From contig NZ_VRKN01000002.1 in assembly GCF_008080435.1 (NCBI RefSeq), positions 522,204-586,203 of the forward strand: 64,000 nt of DNA, written 5' to 3'. Positions 55,211 through 64,000 of the stretch are shown one piece after another (position 1 is the stretch's first letter; every line of letters starts with the position of its first letter). The position numbers were made by a program, and so were the translations under genes. This stretch comes from Enterobacter asburiae. GTDB taxonomy: Bacteria; Pseudomonadota; Gammaproteobacteria; Enterobacterales; Enterobacteriaceae. The notes under the pieces are model-generated. The model was not told the origin of the DNA, did not search any database, and saw only the letters and a program-made list of their open reading frames with translations.

Positions 55211-56341
55211 TTATGCCTTGTTCTGACGCCACCACTCGGCCAGCAGTACGCCGGTCGCAACGGATACGTTCAGACTTTCCACATTGCCTGTTCCGTCGAT
55301 AGAGACGCTCAGATCCGCACTGGAGAGCGCCGCATCAGACAGACCATCACGTTCCTGGCCTAACACCAGCACCATTTTACGCGGCAGCGTCGCTTTAAAC
55401 AGCGGCGTACCCGCATGGCTCGAGGTGGTCACGATGGCGTAGCCCGCTTTACGGAACTGCTCAAGGGCATCCAGAACGCTGTCGCCGGTGATCGGCTGTA
55501 CGTGCTCGGCTCCGCCTTCCGCAGTACGGATCGCGGCGCCGGATTCCAGCAGCGCGGCATCCTGCAACAGCACGCCTTTCACGCCAAAGTGCGCGCAGCT
55601 GCGCATCATTGCGCCCAGGTTGTGCGGGTTGCCCACATCTTCAAGCGCCAGCACGCAGTCATCAGCATCAGCCTGGCTGACCCACTGCTGCACGGTCGTG
55701 CCGTTACGTTTTTTGATCAGGAAGCAGACGCCGCCGTGGTGTTCAGTACCGGAGGCTTTGGTCAGCTCGGCATCATCCACCACGTGGTAAGCTTTACGGT
55801 TCGCGGCCATCCAGCGCAGCGCTTCTTTGAAGCGCGGAGTCACGCTCTGGATAAACCAGGCGCGGACGATACACTCAGGACGGCTCTGGAACAGCGCCTG
55901 GCAGGCGTTCTCGCCATACACGCGGGTCTCTTCCGCACGCTGACGGCGCAGCACTTCCGGGTCGATAAAGCTTTTACCGCTGATACCGCCGTGATCGGCT
56001 TTTTCCGGCATCTCATCGCCAGGGGCGCGAGAAACGGTGCGCCACGGGGAGGCGTTATCGCGTGAGAAGTCATCACGCGGACGATCGTCGCGTGGACGGT
56101 CACTGCGTGGGCGGTCGGAACGCGGACGGTCATCGCGTTTGCGATCGTCACGTTTGCGGTCATCACCGCGGGTATTTTTGTCATCGCGGGCGGGGCGACG
56201 GCCACCGTCTGCACGAGAAGACGCCGGACGCCCGCCACCTTTTCCGGTACGCGGATTTTGGGTGCGTTTATCAGAGTCATCATCACTGCGGACATACATC
56301 ACTTTGACCTTGCCGCTTTTGTTTTTCATTTCGTCGTTCAT
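55211..56341 (-). CDS. yfiF: SpoU-family RNA methyltransferase YfiF
   Basis: A 376-residue predicted 2'-O-methyltransferase of the SPOUT class. The N-terminal 120 residues are charged and disordered; residues 60-94 are seven five-residue units such as [10 protein letters not shown] and SDRPR. The middle holds the substrate-binding SpoU domain and the C-terminus the knot: [46 protein letters not shown]. Start [12 protein letters not shown] matches E. coli, where the protein is 345 residues; the extra length is mostly the repeat. The RNA target is unknown. Confidence 0.93.
   Translation of the reverse strand: MNDEMKNKSGKVKVMYVRSDDDSDKRTQNPRTGKGGGRPASSRADGGRRPARDDKNTRGDDRKRDDRKRDDRPRSDRPRSDRPRDDRPRDDFSRDNASPWRTVSRAPGDEMPEKADHGGISGKSFIDPEVLRRQRAEETRVYGENACQALFQSRPECIVRAWFIQSVTPRFKEALRWMAANRKAYHVVDDAELTKASGTEHHGGVCFLIKKRNGTTVQQWVSQADADDCVLALEDVGNPHNLGAMMRSCAHFGVKGVLLQDAALLESGAAIRTAEGGAEHVQPITGDSVLDALEQFRKAGYAIVTTSSHAGTPLFKATLPRKMVLVLGQERDGLSDAALSSADLSVSIDGTGNVESLNVSVATGVLLAEWWRQNKA
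56060..56164 (-). repeat. 15-bp tandem repeat inside yfiF
   Basis: Seven tandem 15-base units encode [30 protein letters not shown] and DDFSR (residues 60-94 of YfiF). Units differ by a few bases, so the repeat is old enough to have diverged. Copy number is likely to vary among strains by slippage while staying in frame. Confidence 0.8.
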
Positions 56342-56545
56342 GCTTTTCTCCACCAGCGCTGCGCGAAGCGCGCAGATTACCCGATGTGCCAGCGCATAGC
56401 CATAATTTCGTACAAAAGCCTGTGACTATTGTTCTCATTGAATAAAACGCATTGTTGTTTCAAACAGGCTCATTGATAATATGTAACATATTAGAAACAT
56501 TATCGGCGTTCTGCCGCTGTCCCACGGCTCTATCAGAGGTTAGTT

Positions 56546-56965
56546 ATGAATACCGTATGTGCCAACTGTCAGGCTCTTAATCGCATTCCGGACGATCGGA
56601 TGGAAGATGGTGCGAAATGCGGACGTTGTGGCCATGAATTATTTGATGGCGATGTCATTAACGCGACGGGTGCTACGCTGGACAAACTCCTCAAGGACGA
56701 TCTTCCTGTCGTGATCGATTTCTGGGCGCCATGGTGCGGCCCATGCCGTAGCTTCGCGCCGATCTTCGAAGATGTGGCCGAAGAGCGCAGCGGAAAAATG
56801 CGGTTCGTTAAGGTCAATACCGAAGCCGAACCCGAACTGAGCGCACGTTTTCGTATTCGCAGCATCCCGACCATTATGATTTTCAAAAATGGCGAAGTGA
56901 TCGATATGCTCAACGGTGCGGTGCCAAAAGCGCCTTTTGAAAGCTGGTTAAACGAGTCGCTGTAA
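56546..56965 (+). CDS. trxC: Thioredoxin 2
   Basis: A 139-residue thioredoxin with an extra N-terminal zinc domain. Zinc ligands are C5, C8, C25 and C28; the redox motif is WCGPC. In E. coli it is induced by OxyR under peroxide stress. No OxyR site could be assigned by eye in the 204-base gap to yfiF. A hairpin follows it. Confidence 0.97.
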   Translation: MNTVCANCQALNRIPDDRMEDGAKCGRCGHELFDGDVINATGATLDKLLKDDLPVVIDFWAPWCGPCRSFAPIFEDVAEERSGKMRFVKVNTEAEPELSARFRIRSIPTIMIFKNGEVIDMLNGAVPKAPFESWLNESL

Positions 56966-56972
56966 CATTCAC

Positions 56973-56991
56973 GGGGCACATCTTGTGCCCC
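56973..56991. terminator. Hairpin after trxC
   Basis: GGGGCACA, loop TCT, TGTGCCCC; 8-bp perfect stem, eight bases after the trxC stop. No T-run follows, so it may stabilise the mRNA end or only weakly terminate before tapT. Confidence 0.45.
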
Positions 56992-57034
56992 GCTCCCGCC
57001 TCTGCGAAAATAGTGTTTTTCCTGCATTTCGCCC

Positions 57035-57733
57035 ATGACTGATAACGCTGTTCTTAAATTACGCGCCGAGCGCCTTGCGCGCGCCACCCGACCGTTCCTC
57101 GCCCGAGGCAACCGTATTCGCCGCTGTCAGCGCTGCCTGCTGCCGCTGAAGGTTTGTCTGTGCGAGACGATGGCTCCGAGTACGGCGGAGAGCCGTTTTT
57201 GTCTGGTCATGTTCGATACCGAGCCGATGAAACCCAGCAATACGGGGCGTCTTATCGCCGATATTCTGCCGGATACGACCGCGTTTCAGTGGTCCCGTAC
57301 GGAGCCGCCTCAGGCCCTGCTCGATTTAGTGGCAAGCCAGGACTATCAGCCGATGGTCGTTTTCCCCGCGTCATATGCAGGTGTGGATCGCCAGGTGCTT
57401 TCGGTGCCGCCATCTGGTAAACCACCGCTGTTTATTATGCTGGACGGCACCTGGACCGAAGCGCGAAAAATGTTTCGCAAAAGCCCGTATCTCGACGCGC
57501 TGCCGGTGATTTCTGTCGATCTTTCCCGCGTCTCCGCCTACCGCCTGCGTGAAGCGCATGCTGACGGGCAATACTGCACCGCCGAAGTGGCCATTGCACT
57601 TCTGGATTTAGCGGGAGATACCGCTGCGGCTGGCGCCCTGGGCAACCATTTTTCATGCTTCCGGGAGCGCTATCTGGCGGGAAAAACCGTTCATAAGGGC
57701 AGCGTCACAGCACTTGAGCCAGAAAGCGTTTAA
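57035..57733 (+). CDS. tapT: tRNA-uridine aminocarboxypropyltransferase TapT
   Basis: A 232-residue DTW-domain enzyme (YfiP) that makes acp3U47 in tRNAs with S-adenosylmethionine as donor. The family motif D-x-T-W is in MLDGTWTEARKMF, and a conserved cysteine cluster C31, C34, C41, C43 probably binds zinc. It lies 35 bases upstream of patZ, the E. coli order. Confidence 0.95.
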   Translation: MTDNAVLKLRAERLARATRPFLARGNRIRRCQRCLLPLKVCLCETMAPSTAESRFCLVMFDTEPMKPSNTGRLIADILPDTTAFQWSRTEPPQALLDLVASQDYQPMVVFPASYAGVDRQVLSVPPSGKPPLFIMLDGTWTEARKMFRKSPYLDALPVISVDLSRVSAYRLREAHADGQYCTAEVAIALLDLAGDTAAAGALGNHFSCFRERYLAGKTVHKGSVTALEPESV

Positions 57734-57768
57734 AATCATCAGGTCGCTTGCATTCACAGGAGGCCTGC

Positions 57769-60432
57769 ATGAGCCAGCGAGGGTTAGAAGCGCTACTTCG
57801 TCCTAAATCCATTGCCGTCATCGGCGCATCAATGAAACCGGATCGTGCTGGCTATCTGATGATGCGCAACCTGCTGGCCGGGGGATTTAATGGCCCCGTC
57901 ATGCCCGTCACGCCGGCTTATAAGGCCGTTCAGGGGGTGCTTGCCTGGCCTGATGTACAAAGCCTGCCTTTCGTGCCGGATCTTGCCGTACTCTGTACAA
58001 ACGCGAAGCGTAACCCGGAACTGCTGGAATCACTCGGCAAGAAGGGATGTAAAACCTGCATTATTCTCTCATCTCCGCCTGAACAGAAAGCCGAGCTTAT
58101 GGCCTGCGCCAGCCGCTATCAAATGCGCATTCTTGGGCCAAACAGTCTGGGACTGCTCGCCCCCTGGCAGGGGCTGAATGCCAGTTTTTCCCCGGTTCCG
58201 ATCCGCAAAGGCAAACTCGCGTTTATCTCGCAGTCGGCTGCGGTATCGAACACCATCCTCGACTGGGCCCAGCAGCGTGAAATGGGATTCTCCTACTTCA
58301 TTGCCCTGGGCGACAGCCTGGATATCGATGTTGATGAGCTACTGGATTTTCTGGCACGTGACAGCAAAACCAGTGCGATTCTGCTTTATCTTGAGCACCT
58401 CAGCGACGCGCGTCGTTTTGTCTCGGCTTCTCGAAGCGCTTCGCGCAATAAGCCGATCCTGGTGATCAAAAGCGGGCGAAGCCCTGCGGCGCAGCGTCTG
58501 CTGCATTCGCATTCCGGTATGGATCCCGCCTGGGACGCCGCCATCCAGCGCGCGGGGTTGCTGCGGGTACAGGATACGCACGAGCTTTTTTCCGCCGTTG
58601 AGACGTTAAGCCATATGCGCCCGTTGCGCGGCGAGAAGTTAATGATTGTCAGTAACGGTGCAGCCCCTGCCGCGCTCGCGCTGGATGAGCTGTGGCGGCG
58701 CTTCGGCAAGCTGGCAACGCTGAGTGAAGAGACGTTGCAGCACCTGAAAGAAGCGCTTCCGACCAGCGTGACGCCCGGCAATCCGCTTGATTTGCGCGAT
58801 GACGCCAGCAGCGACCGCTATATCAGGGCGATCTCCATTTTGCTGGATAGCCAGGATTTCGATGCGCTGATGATTATCCACTCCCCCAGCGCAGTCGCGC
58901 CGGGCAGTGAAAGTGCGCGCGCACTCATTGATGCCGTGCGCAGCCATCCACGAGGCAAATATGTCACCCTGCTCACCAACTGGTGCGGTGAATTTTCTTC
59001 TCAGGAGGCGCGGCGCTTGTTCAGCGAAGCCGGGCTACCAACCTACCGCACGCCGGAAGGCACCATCACCGCGTTTATGCATATGGTGGAATATCGCCGC
59101 AACCAGAAACAGCTGCGTGAGACGCCAGCTTTACCGGGTAATCTGACGGCCAACACCGTCGACGTTCACCGGCTGTTGCAGCAGGCCATTGAAGAAGGTG
59201 CGACGTCGCTTGATACGCATGAAGTCCAGCCCATTCTGGGCAGCTACGGGATGCAAACCCTGCCGACCTGGATCGCCAGCGACAGCGCTGAGGCCGTGCA
59301 TATTGCCGAGCAAATTGGCTATCCGGTTGCCCTGAAACTGCGTTCCCCGGATATCCCGCATAAGTCTGATGTTCAGGGGGTCATGTTATACCTGCGTACG
59401 GCAACTGAGGTGCAGCAGGCAGCCGATGCCATCTTCGACCGGGTCAAAATGGCCTGGCCGCAGGCAAGGATCCACGGATTGCTGGTGCAAAGCATGGCTA
59501 ACCGTGCAGGTGCTCAGGAATTACGGGTGGTGGTTGAACACGATCCCGTCTTCGGCCCGCTCATCATGCTGGGGGAAGGTGGCGTTGAGTGGCGTCCGGA
59601 GGAGCAGGCGGTGGTCGCTTTACCGCCGCTGAACATGAACCTGGCGCGTTATCTGATCATCCAGGCGATTAAAAGTAAAAAGATCCGTGGCCGGAGTGCG
59701 CTGCGTCCGCTTGATATTGCCGGGTTAAGTCAGTTCCTGGTGCAGGTGTCTAACCTGATTGTGGATTGTGCTGAGATCCAGCGGCTGGACATTCATCCGC
59801 TGCTCGCCTCTGGCAATGAGTTTACGGCGCTGGACGTGACCCTGGATATCGCGCCATTCGAAGGAGACAGAGAGAGCCGTCTGGCGATCCGCCCGTATCC
59901 CCTGCAGCTGGAGGAGTGGGTTGAGATGAAGAATGGTGAACGCGCCTTGTTCCGCCCTATTCTGCCGGAAGATGAGCCCCAGCTGCGGGCCTTTATCTCT
60001 CAGGTCACGAAAGAGGATCTTTATTATCGCTATTTTAGCGAAATCAATGAATTTACCCACGATGATTTAGCCAATATGACCCAGATCGACTACGATCGAG
60101 AAATGGCGTTTGTTGCCGTTCGTCGCTCCGATAAGGGGGATGAGATCCTCGGCGTCACGCGTGCAATTTCTGACCCGGATAACGTCGATGCGGAGTTTGC
60201 GGTGCTGGTGCGCTCCGATCTTAAAGGCCTGGGTCTCGGAAGACGGCTGCTGGAAAAACTCATCAGTTATACGCGAGATCACGGATTGTTACGCCTCAAT
60301 GGCATTACTATGCCTAACAATCGCGGTATGGTGACCCTGGCGCGAAAACTTGGGTTCGACGTTGATATTCAGTTGGACGAAGGTATTGTGGCCTTGTCCC
60401 TTAGTCTGACATCAGCAGACAAACGCGAGTAA
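57769..60432 (+). CDS. patZ: Protein lysine acetyltransferase PatZ
   Basis: An 887-residue protein (YfiQ/Pka). The large N-terminal part resembles an ADP-forming acyl-CoA synthetase (CoA-binding domain with RPKSIAVIGAS, then ATP-grasp-like part) and the C-terminal 160 residues are a GNAT acetyltransferase (RSDLKGLGLGRRLLEKLISY). It acetylates lysines of acetyl-CoA synthetase and other proteins. The ATG at 57769 is chosen: AGGAGG is seven bases upstream. An in-frame ATG at 57748 lacks this. Confidence 0.95.
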   Translation: MSQRGLEALLRPKSIAVIGASMKPDRAGYLMMRNLLAGGFNGPVMPVTPAYKAVQGVLAWPDVQSLPFVPDLAVLCTNAKRNPELLESLGKKGCKTCIILSSPPEQKAELMACASRYQMRILGPNSLGLLAPWQGLNASFSPVPIRKGKLAFISQSAAVSNTILDWAQQREMGFSYFIALGDSLDIDVDELLDFLARDSKTSAILLYLEHLSDARRFVSASRSASRNKPILVIKSGRSPAAQRLLHSHSGMDPAWDAAIQRAGLLRVQDTHELFSAVETLSHMRPLRGEKLMIVSNGAAPAALALDELWRRFGKLATLSEETLQHLKEALPTSVTPGNPLDLRDDASSDRYIRAISILLDSQDFDALMIIHSPSAVAPGSESARALIDAVRSHPRGKYVTLLTNWCGEFSSQEARRLFSEAGLPTYRTPEGTITAFMHMVEYRRNQKQLRETPALPGNLTANTVDVHRLLQQAIEEGATSLDTHEVQPILGSYGMQTLPTWIASDSAEAVHIAEQIGYPVALKLRSPDIPHKSDVQGVMLYLRTATEVQQAADAIFDRVKMAWPQARIHGLLVQSMANRAGAQELRVVVEHDPVFGPLIMLGEGGVEWRPEEQAVVALPPLNMNLARYLIIQAIKSKKIRGRSALRPLDIAGLSQFLVQVSNLIVDCAEIQRLDIHPLLASGNEFTALDVTLDIAPFEGDRESRLAIRPYPLQLEEWVEMKNGERALFRPILPEDEPQLRAFISQVTKEDLYYRYFSEINEFTHDDLANMTQIDYDREMAFVAVRRSDKGDEILGVTRAISDPDNVDAEFAVLVRSDLKGLGLGRRLLEKLISYTRDHGLLRLNGITMPNNRGMVTLARKLGFDVDIQLDEGIVALSLSLTSADKRE

Positions 60433-60542
60433 GCTACTGGAAATGTTACCCACTTTGGACGGGACTGGTGGTATCATTGTCCGCTTATGTTGTTTGCATG
60501 GTACAGACAACCCTTCAATGAACAGAGAAGAAACGCACTGTG

Positions 60543-61898
60543 ATGTTGTCAAAATTTAAGCGTAATAAACATCAACAACACCTTGCTCAACTACCGAAGA
60601 TTTCTCAGTCAGTTGATGATGTAGAGTTCTTTTATGCTCCCGCTCATTTTCGGGAGACGCTTCTGGAAAAGATTGCCAGCGCCACGCGACGCATTTGTAT
60701 TGTGGCGCTGTATCTTGAACAGGATGAAGGCGGGCGCGCGATCCTGAACGCGCTCTATGAAGCCAAACGTCAGCGCCCGGAACTTGATGTTCGCGTGCTG
60801 GTAGACTGGCATCGCGCTCAGCGTGGCCGCATTGGCGCTGTCGCGTCAAACACCAATGCTGACTGGTATTGCCGCACAGCGCAGGAAAATCCTGGCGTTG
60901 ATGTGCCTGTTTATGGCGTCCCGGTTAATACCCGTGAAGCGCTCGGCGTTCTTCATTTCAAGGGGTTCATCATTGATGACAGCGTGCTTTACAGCGGCGC
61001 AAGTCTGAATGATGTTTACCTTCATCAGCTCGATAAATATCGCTACGACCGCTACCATCTGATCCGTAATCCGCAGATGGCCGATATCATGTTCAACTGG
61101 GTTGATAAAAATCTGGTCCATGGACGCGGTGTTAATCGCCTTGACGATCCTGAGCGTCCTAAAAGCCCGGAAATCAAAAACGATGTTCGCGCCTTCCGCC
61201 AGGAGCTGCGTGATGCGGTCTATCATTTCCAGGGCGATGCGAACAACGAAGAGTTATCCGTTACCCCGCTGGTAGGGCTCGGCAAATCAAGCCTGCTGAA
61301 CAAAACGATCTTCCATCTGATGCCGTGCGCGGAGCAGAAACTCACTATCTGTACGCCGTACTTCAACCTTCCTGCGGTGCTGGTGCGTAATATCATTCAG
61401 CTGCTGCGCGACGGTAAAAAAGTGGAAATCATCGTTGGTGATAAAACCGCAAACGACTTTTTCATTCCTGAAGATCAGCCGTTCAAAATCATCGGTGCGC
61501 TGCCTTACCTCTATGAGATTAACCTGCGCCGTTTCCTGAGCCGTTTACAGTATTACGTAAACACTGACCAGCTGGTTGTGCGTCTTTGGAAAGATGAAGA
61601 CAACACATACCATCTGAAAGGAATGTGGGTCGACGATGAGTGGATGCTGCTGACCGGTAACAACCTGAACCCACGCGCGTGGCGACTGGATCTGGAAAAC
61701 GCTATCCTGATCCATGACCCGCAGCATGAATTAGCCGCAAAACGTGAACGTGAGCTGGAGCTGATTCGTACACATACCACTGTGGTTAATCATTACCGCG
61801 AACTGCAGAGCATTGCCGATTATCCGGTGAAAGTCCGCAAGCTTATCCGCCGCTTACGTCGTATTCGTATCGACCGGCTTATCAGCCGTATTCTGTAA
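60543..61898 (+). CDS. pssA: CDP-diacylglycerol-serine O-phosphatidyltransferase
   Basis: A 451-residue phosphatidylserine synthase, committed step for phosphatidylethanolamine. It is a PLD-superfamily enzyme with two HxK motifs: HFKGFIIDDSVLYSG and YHLKGMWVDDEWML. It has no membrane segments; the basic C-terminus (KLIRRLRRIRIDRLISRIL) is amphipathic and binds the membrane. Start ATG matches E. coli; a GTG one codon upstream is also in frame. Confidence 0.98.
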   Translation: MLSKFKRNKHQQHLAQLPKISQSVDDVEFFYAPAHFRETLLEKIASATRRICIVALYLEQDEGGRAILNALYEAKRQRPELDVRVLVDWHRAQRGRIGAVASNTNADWYCRTAQENPGVDVPVYGVPVNTREALGVLHFKGFIIDDSVLYSGASLNDVYLHQLDKYRYDRYHLIRNPQMADIMFNWVDKNLVHGRGVNRLDDPERPKSPEIKNDVRAFRQELRDAVYHFQGDANNEELSVTPLVGLGKSSLLNKTIFHLMPCAEQKLTICTPYFNLPAVLVRNIIQLLRDGKKVEIIVGDKTANDFFIPEDQPFKIIGALPYLYEINLRRFLSRLQYYVNTDQLVVRLWKDEDNTYHLKGMWVDDEWMLLTGNNLNPRAWRLDLENAILIHDPQHELAAKRERELELIRTHTTVVNHYRELQSIADYPVKVRKLIRRLRRIRIDRLISRIL

Positions 61899-61905
61899 TG
61901 TCCAG

Positions 61906-61930
61906 GCCCTGCCACCCGCAGGGCTTTTTT
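61906..61930 (+). terminator. pssA terminator
   Basis: GCCCTGC, loop CACCC, GCAGGGC, then T6. Directly after pssA and before yfiM. Confidence 0.93.
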
Positions 61931-61943
61931 ATGGGGCCCGTTG

Positions 61944-62267
61944 ATGCGTATTCCTCTGTTACTGAGCGTCTTCTTTCTGAGTGGCTGTAGCCATATGGCC
62001 AACGATAACTGGTCCGGACAGGATAAAGCACAGCATTTCCTCGCTTCCGCTATGTTGTCCGCAGCCGGTAATGAATATGCGCAGCATCAGGGATACAGTC
62101 GGGATCGTAGCGCAGCGATAGGGTTGATGTTCTCGGTCGGTCTTGGGGCATCCAAAGAACTGTGGGATAGCCGCCCCGCAGGGAGCGGCTGGAGCTGGAA
62201 AGATTTCGCCTGGGATGTCGCCGGCGCAACGACCGGCTATGCCGTGTGGCAGATGGCGCGCTATTAA
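61944..62267 (+). CDS. yfiM: Putative lipoprotein YfiM
   Basis: A 107-residue predicted lipoprotein. The lipobox LSGC gives lipidated Cys15. The mature part has [20 protein letters not shown] and [18 protein letters not shown], the YfiM-family signature, with a weakly hydrophobic C-terminus. Function is unknown. ATG at 61944; TTG one codon earlier is in frame. Its last four bases overlap the kgtP end on the other strand. Confidence 0.88.
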   Translation: MRIPLLLSVFFLSGCSHMANDNWSGQDKAQHFLASAMLSAAGNEYAQHQGYSRDRSAAIGLMFSVGLGASKELWDSRPAGSGWSWKDFAWDVAGATTGYAVWQMARY

Positions 62268-63559
62268 AGTCGAATGCCTTTTCCTTTGCGATGCAGCATC
62301 AGGGAAACAACAAAGGCCAGTGCGCCCATTATCGTTACGTACCAGAAGAATGACGTTTCACTTCCCCATGATTTAAGCGACAACGCAACGTACTCCGCCG
62401 ACCCACCAAATAGCGCATTAGCTAGCGCATAAGAGAGCCCTACCCCTAAAGCACGTACCTGCGCCGGGAACATTTCAGCTTTCAGTATCCCGCTGATAGA
62501 GGTATAGAAACTGACAATCACCATCGCCAGCATCACCAGCGCAAACGCGGCATACGGCGAAGTCACATGCTGAAGGGCAGAGAGAATGGGTACGGTACAT
62601 AACGCCGACAGTCCGCCAAAAATCAACATCGACGTGCGTCGACCGATTTTATCCGAGAGCGCACCGATAATGGGTTGTATGAGCATAAAGACAAACAGCG
62701 CCACGGTCATGACTACGCTGGCGACGTTTGCGTGCATGCCGGTGGTGTTCACCAGATACTTTTGCATATAGGTGGTGAACGTGTAGAAGCTAAGAGAGCC
62801 ACCCGCAGTGAAGCCGAGCACCATAAGGAAAGCTTTGCGGTTACGCCATAACCCTTTGAATGTTCCCGCCTCCTTCAGCGTTCTGACTTCCTTCTGAGAG
62901 GTTTCATCTAACTGACGGCGTAGCCAAAGCGCGACAACTGCCAGTACAGCACCCATCGCGAAAGGAATTCGCCATCCCCAGGCATGAAGTTGTTCATCCG
63001 TCAGAATCTGCTGCAGGATCACCACCACAAGAATGGCCAGTAGTTGACCACCAATCAACGTGACGTACTGGAATGAGGCGTAAAAGCCTTTACGGCCTTC
63101 CAGTGCAATCTCACTCATGTAGGTCGCACTGGTACCGTACTCACCGCCCACCGATAATCCCTGAAATAAGCGGGCCAGTAAAAGTAGCGCCGGTGCCCAG
63201 GTGCCAATCGATTCATATCCCGGTAAACAGGCGATCACCAGAGAGCCAAAGCACATCATACACACCGAGATCAGCATAGAAGCCTTACGACCGCGACGAT
63301 CCGCAATGCGGCCGAACAACCAGCCCCCGATGGGTCGCATTAAAAATCCTGCGGCAAAAACCCCCGCCGTTTGTAGTAGCTGCGTTGTGGTGTTGCCGGA
63401 TGGGAAAAAAATATGTGCGAAGTAGAGTGAACAGAATGAGTAGACGTAAAAGTCGAACCATTCAACCAGATTCCCTGAAGAGGCGCTGACGATTGCCCAT
63501 ACCCTTCTTCGGGTATCACTGTTAACCAGCGTCCCGTTTGATGTAATGCTTTCTGTCAT
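62264..63559 (-). CDS. kgtP: Alpha-ketoglutarate permease
   Basis: A 431-residue, 12-segment MFS proton symporter for 2-oxoglutarate, almost the length of the E. coli protein (432). Signatures are [40 protein letters not shown] and [20 protein letters not shown]. The start [19 protein letters not shown] corresponds to the E. coli start; the frame is open 17 codons upstream. It neighbours the rRNA operon, as E. coli kgtP does beside rrnG. The 207 bases upstream of it contain its promoter and the rRNA terminator. Confidence 0.96.
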   Translation of the reverse strand: MTESITSNGTLVNSDTRRRVWAIVSASSGNLVEWFDFYVYSFCSLYFAHIFFPSGNTTTQLLQTAGVFAAGFLMRPIGGWLFGRIADRRGRKASMLISVCMMCFGSLVIACLPGYESIGTWAPALLLLARLFQGLSVGGEYGTSATYMSEIALEGRKGFYASFQYVTLIGGQLLAILVVVILQQILTDEQLHAWGWRIPFAMGAVLAVVALWLRRQLDETSQKEVRTLKEAGTFKGLWRNRKAFLMVLGFTAGGSLSFYTFTTYMQKYLVNTTGMHANVASVVMTVALFVFMLIQPIIGALSDKIGRRTSMLIFGGLSALCTVPILSALQHVTSPYAAFALVMLAMVIVSFYTSISGILKAEMFPAQVRALGVGLSYALANALFGGSAEYVALSLKSWGSETSFFWYVTIMGALAFVVSLMLHRKGKGIRL

Positions 63560-63726
63560 TGTGATTATGCTCCTGCCATAAACAGCGGCGTATTGAGCCA
63601 GGAGACTCAATTACCTCGTAAATGAAATGTTATAATTTTGTTATAAATAACATTGAGACAGAGATCACACATTCCATTAGCAGAATAAGGGATTAAGAGA
63701 AAGGCCAGAGAGGGAAAGCACAAAGT

Positions 63727-63756
63727 AAAAAACCCCGCACCTTACGGTACGGGGTT
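63727..63756 (-). terminator. rRNA operon terminator
   Basis: On the minus strand AACCCCGTACC, loop GTAA, GGTGCGGGGTT, then U6; one mismatch (A-C) in the stem. It lies 11 bases after the 5S end. Confidence 0.93.
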
Positions 63757-63766
63757 CTTCTGATTG

Positions 63767-63886
63767 ATGCCTGGCAGTTCCCTACTCTCACATGGGGAGA
63801 CCCCACACTACCATCGGCGCTACGGCGTTTCACTTCTGAGTTCGGCATGGGGTCAGGTGGGACCACCGCGCTAAAGCCGCCAGGCA
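63767..63886 (-). rRNA. rrf: 5S ribosomal RNA
   Basis: The minus strand from 63886 reads TGCCTGGCGGCTTTAGCGCG, then the conserved GTGGTCCCACCTGACCCC, and ends in AGTAGGGAACTGCCAGGCAT. Length is 120 bases. It differs from one E. coli 5S gene only at GCTTT versus GCCGT and at ATGTGAG versus ATGCGAG. By synteny with E. coli (next to kgtP) this would be the rrnG copy. Confidence 0.97.
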
Positions 63887-63956
63887 AATTCTGTTAATCT
63901 GTATCAGGCTGAAATTTGAATGCGTCGTCTCTTCGCCAAAACATCTTCGGCGTTGT

Positions 63957-64000
63957 AAGGTTAAGCCTCACGGTTCATTAGTATCGGTTAGCTCAACGCA
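63957..64000 (-). rRNA. rrl: 23S ribosomal RNA, 3' end (partial)
   Basis: The minus strand ends ...CTAACCGATACTAATGAACC GTGAGGCTTAACCTT, the conserved 3' end of enterobacterial 23S rRNA, ending at 63957. The rest of the gene runs past the window. The 70 bases between 23S and 5S are spacer with processing sites. Confidence 0.95.

Noticed and set aside
63887..63956. tRNA gene in the rRNA operon
   Set aside because: The 23S-5S spacer has no cloverleaf; any spacer tRNA would be between 16S and 23S, outside the window.

Overview
The window is a contiguous piece of chromosome from a member of the Enterobacteriaceae, most likely Enterobacter or a close relative. Almost every protein aligns end to end, from memory, with a known Escherichia coli K-12 protein. 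Gene order follows the E. coli segment from sseA through isc, glyA, purL, rnc-lepB, rpoE and pssA to kgtP and an rRNA operon. The coding sequence is GC-rich. The genus is inferred, because several insertions and replacements relative to E. coli (listed below) are ones I associate with Enterobacter and Klebsiella. I see no prophage, transposon, insertion sequence, CRISPR array or tRNA gene.

Layout. 1-3.3 kb: 3' end of sseA, an RpiR-type regulator coupled to it, sseB and pepB. 3.4-9.1 kb: the complete iron-sulfur cluster operon iscRSUA-hscBA-fdx-iscX with two adjacent IscR sites. 9.2-15 kb: trmJ, suhB, a nickel/cobalt-type permease with its DUF1007 partner, csiE and a lone hcaT. 15-22.5 kb: a rebuilt yph locus (yphB, an MFS sugar porter, yphG, yphH, yphA) in which the permease stands where E. 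coli has yphC and the yphDEF ABC transporter. 22.6-29.6 kb: glyA, hmp, glnB and glrK-qseG-glrR, followed by the small RNA GlmY with its sigma54 promoter and three GlrR sites. 29.8-36.6 kb: purL, mltF, tadA, pgpC. 36.6-40.2 kb: murQP for N-acetylmuramic acid, divergent from the RpiR-type gene yfhH, then yfhL. 40.2-49.5 kb: acpS-pdxJ-recO-era-rnc, lepB-lepA and rseCBA-rpoE, all on the minus strand. 49.9-63.6 kb: nadB, trmN, srmB, grcA, ung, yfiF, trxC, tapT, patZ, pssA, yfiM, kgtP. 63.7-64 kb: terminator, 5S rRNA and 3' end of 23S rRNA on the minus strand.

Functional themes are iron-sulfur cluster assembly and nitrosative stress (isc, hmp), envelope stress (rpoE-rse), cell-wall sugar recycling and glucosamine control (murQP, GlmY/GlrKR), one-carbon, purine and NAD synthesis (glyA, purL, nadB), and RNA modification (trmJ, tadA, trmN, yfiF, tapT). 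Sites readable by eye include IscR, PurR (twice), NsrR, GlrR (three), sigma54, sigmaE, NadR and FNR (two). Most of the window is conserved housekeeping sequence. The parts most worth a second look are the yph sugar locus, the yfhH-murQP arrangement with paired palindromes, the permease/DUF1007 pair, and the RpiR gene coupled to sseA. All family assignments are from recognition of the translated sequence; no database search was run.
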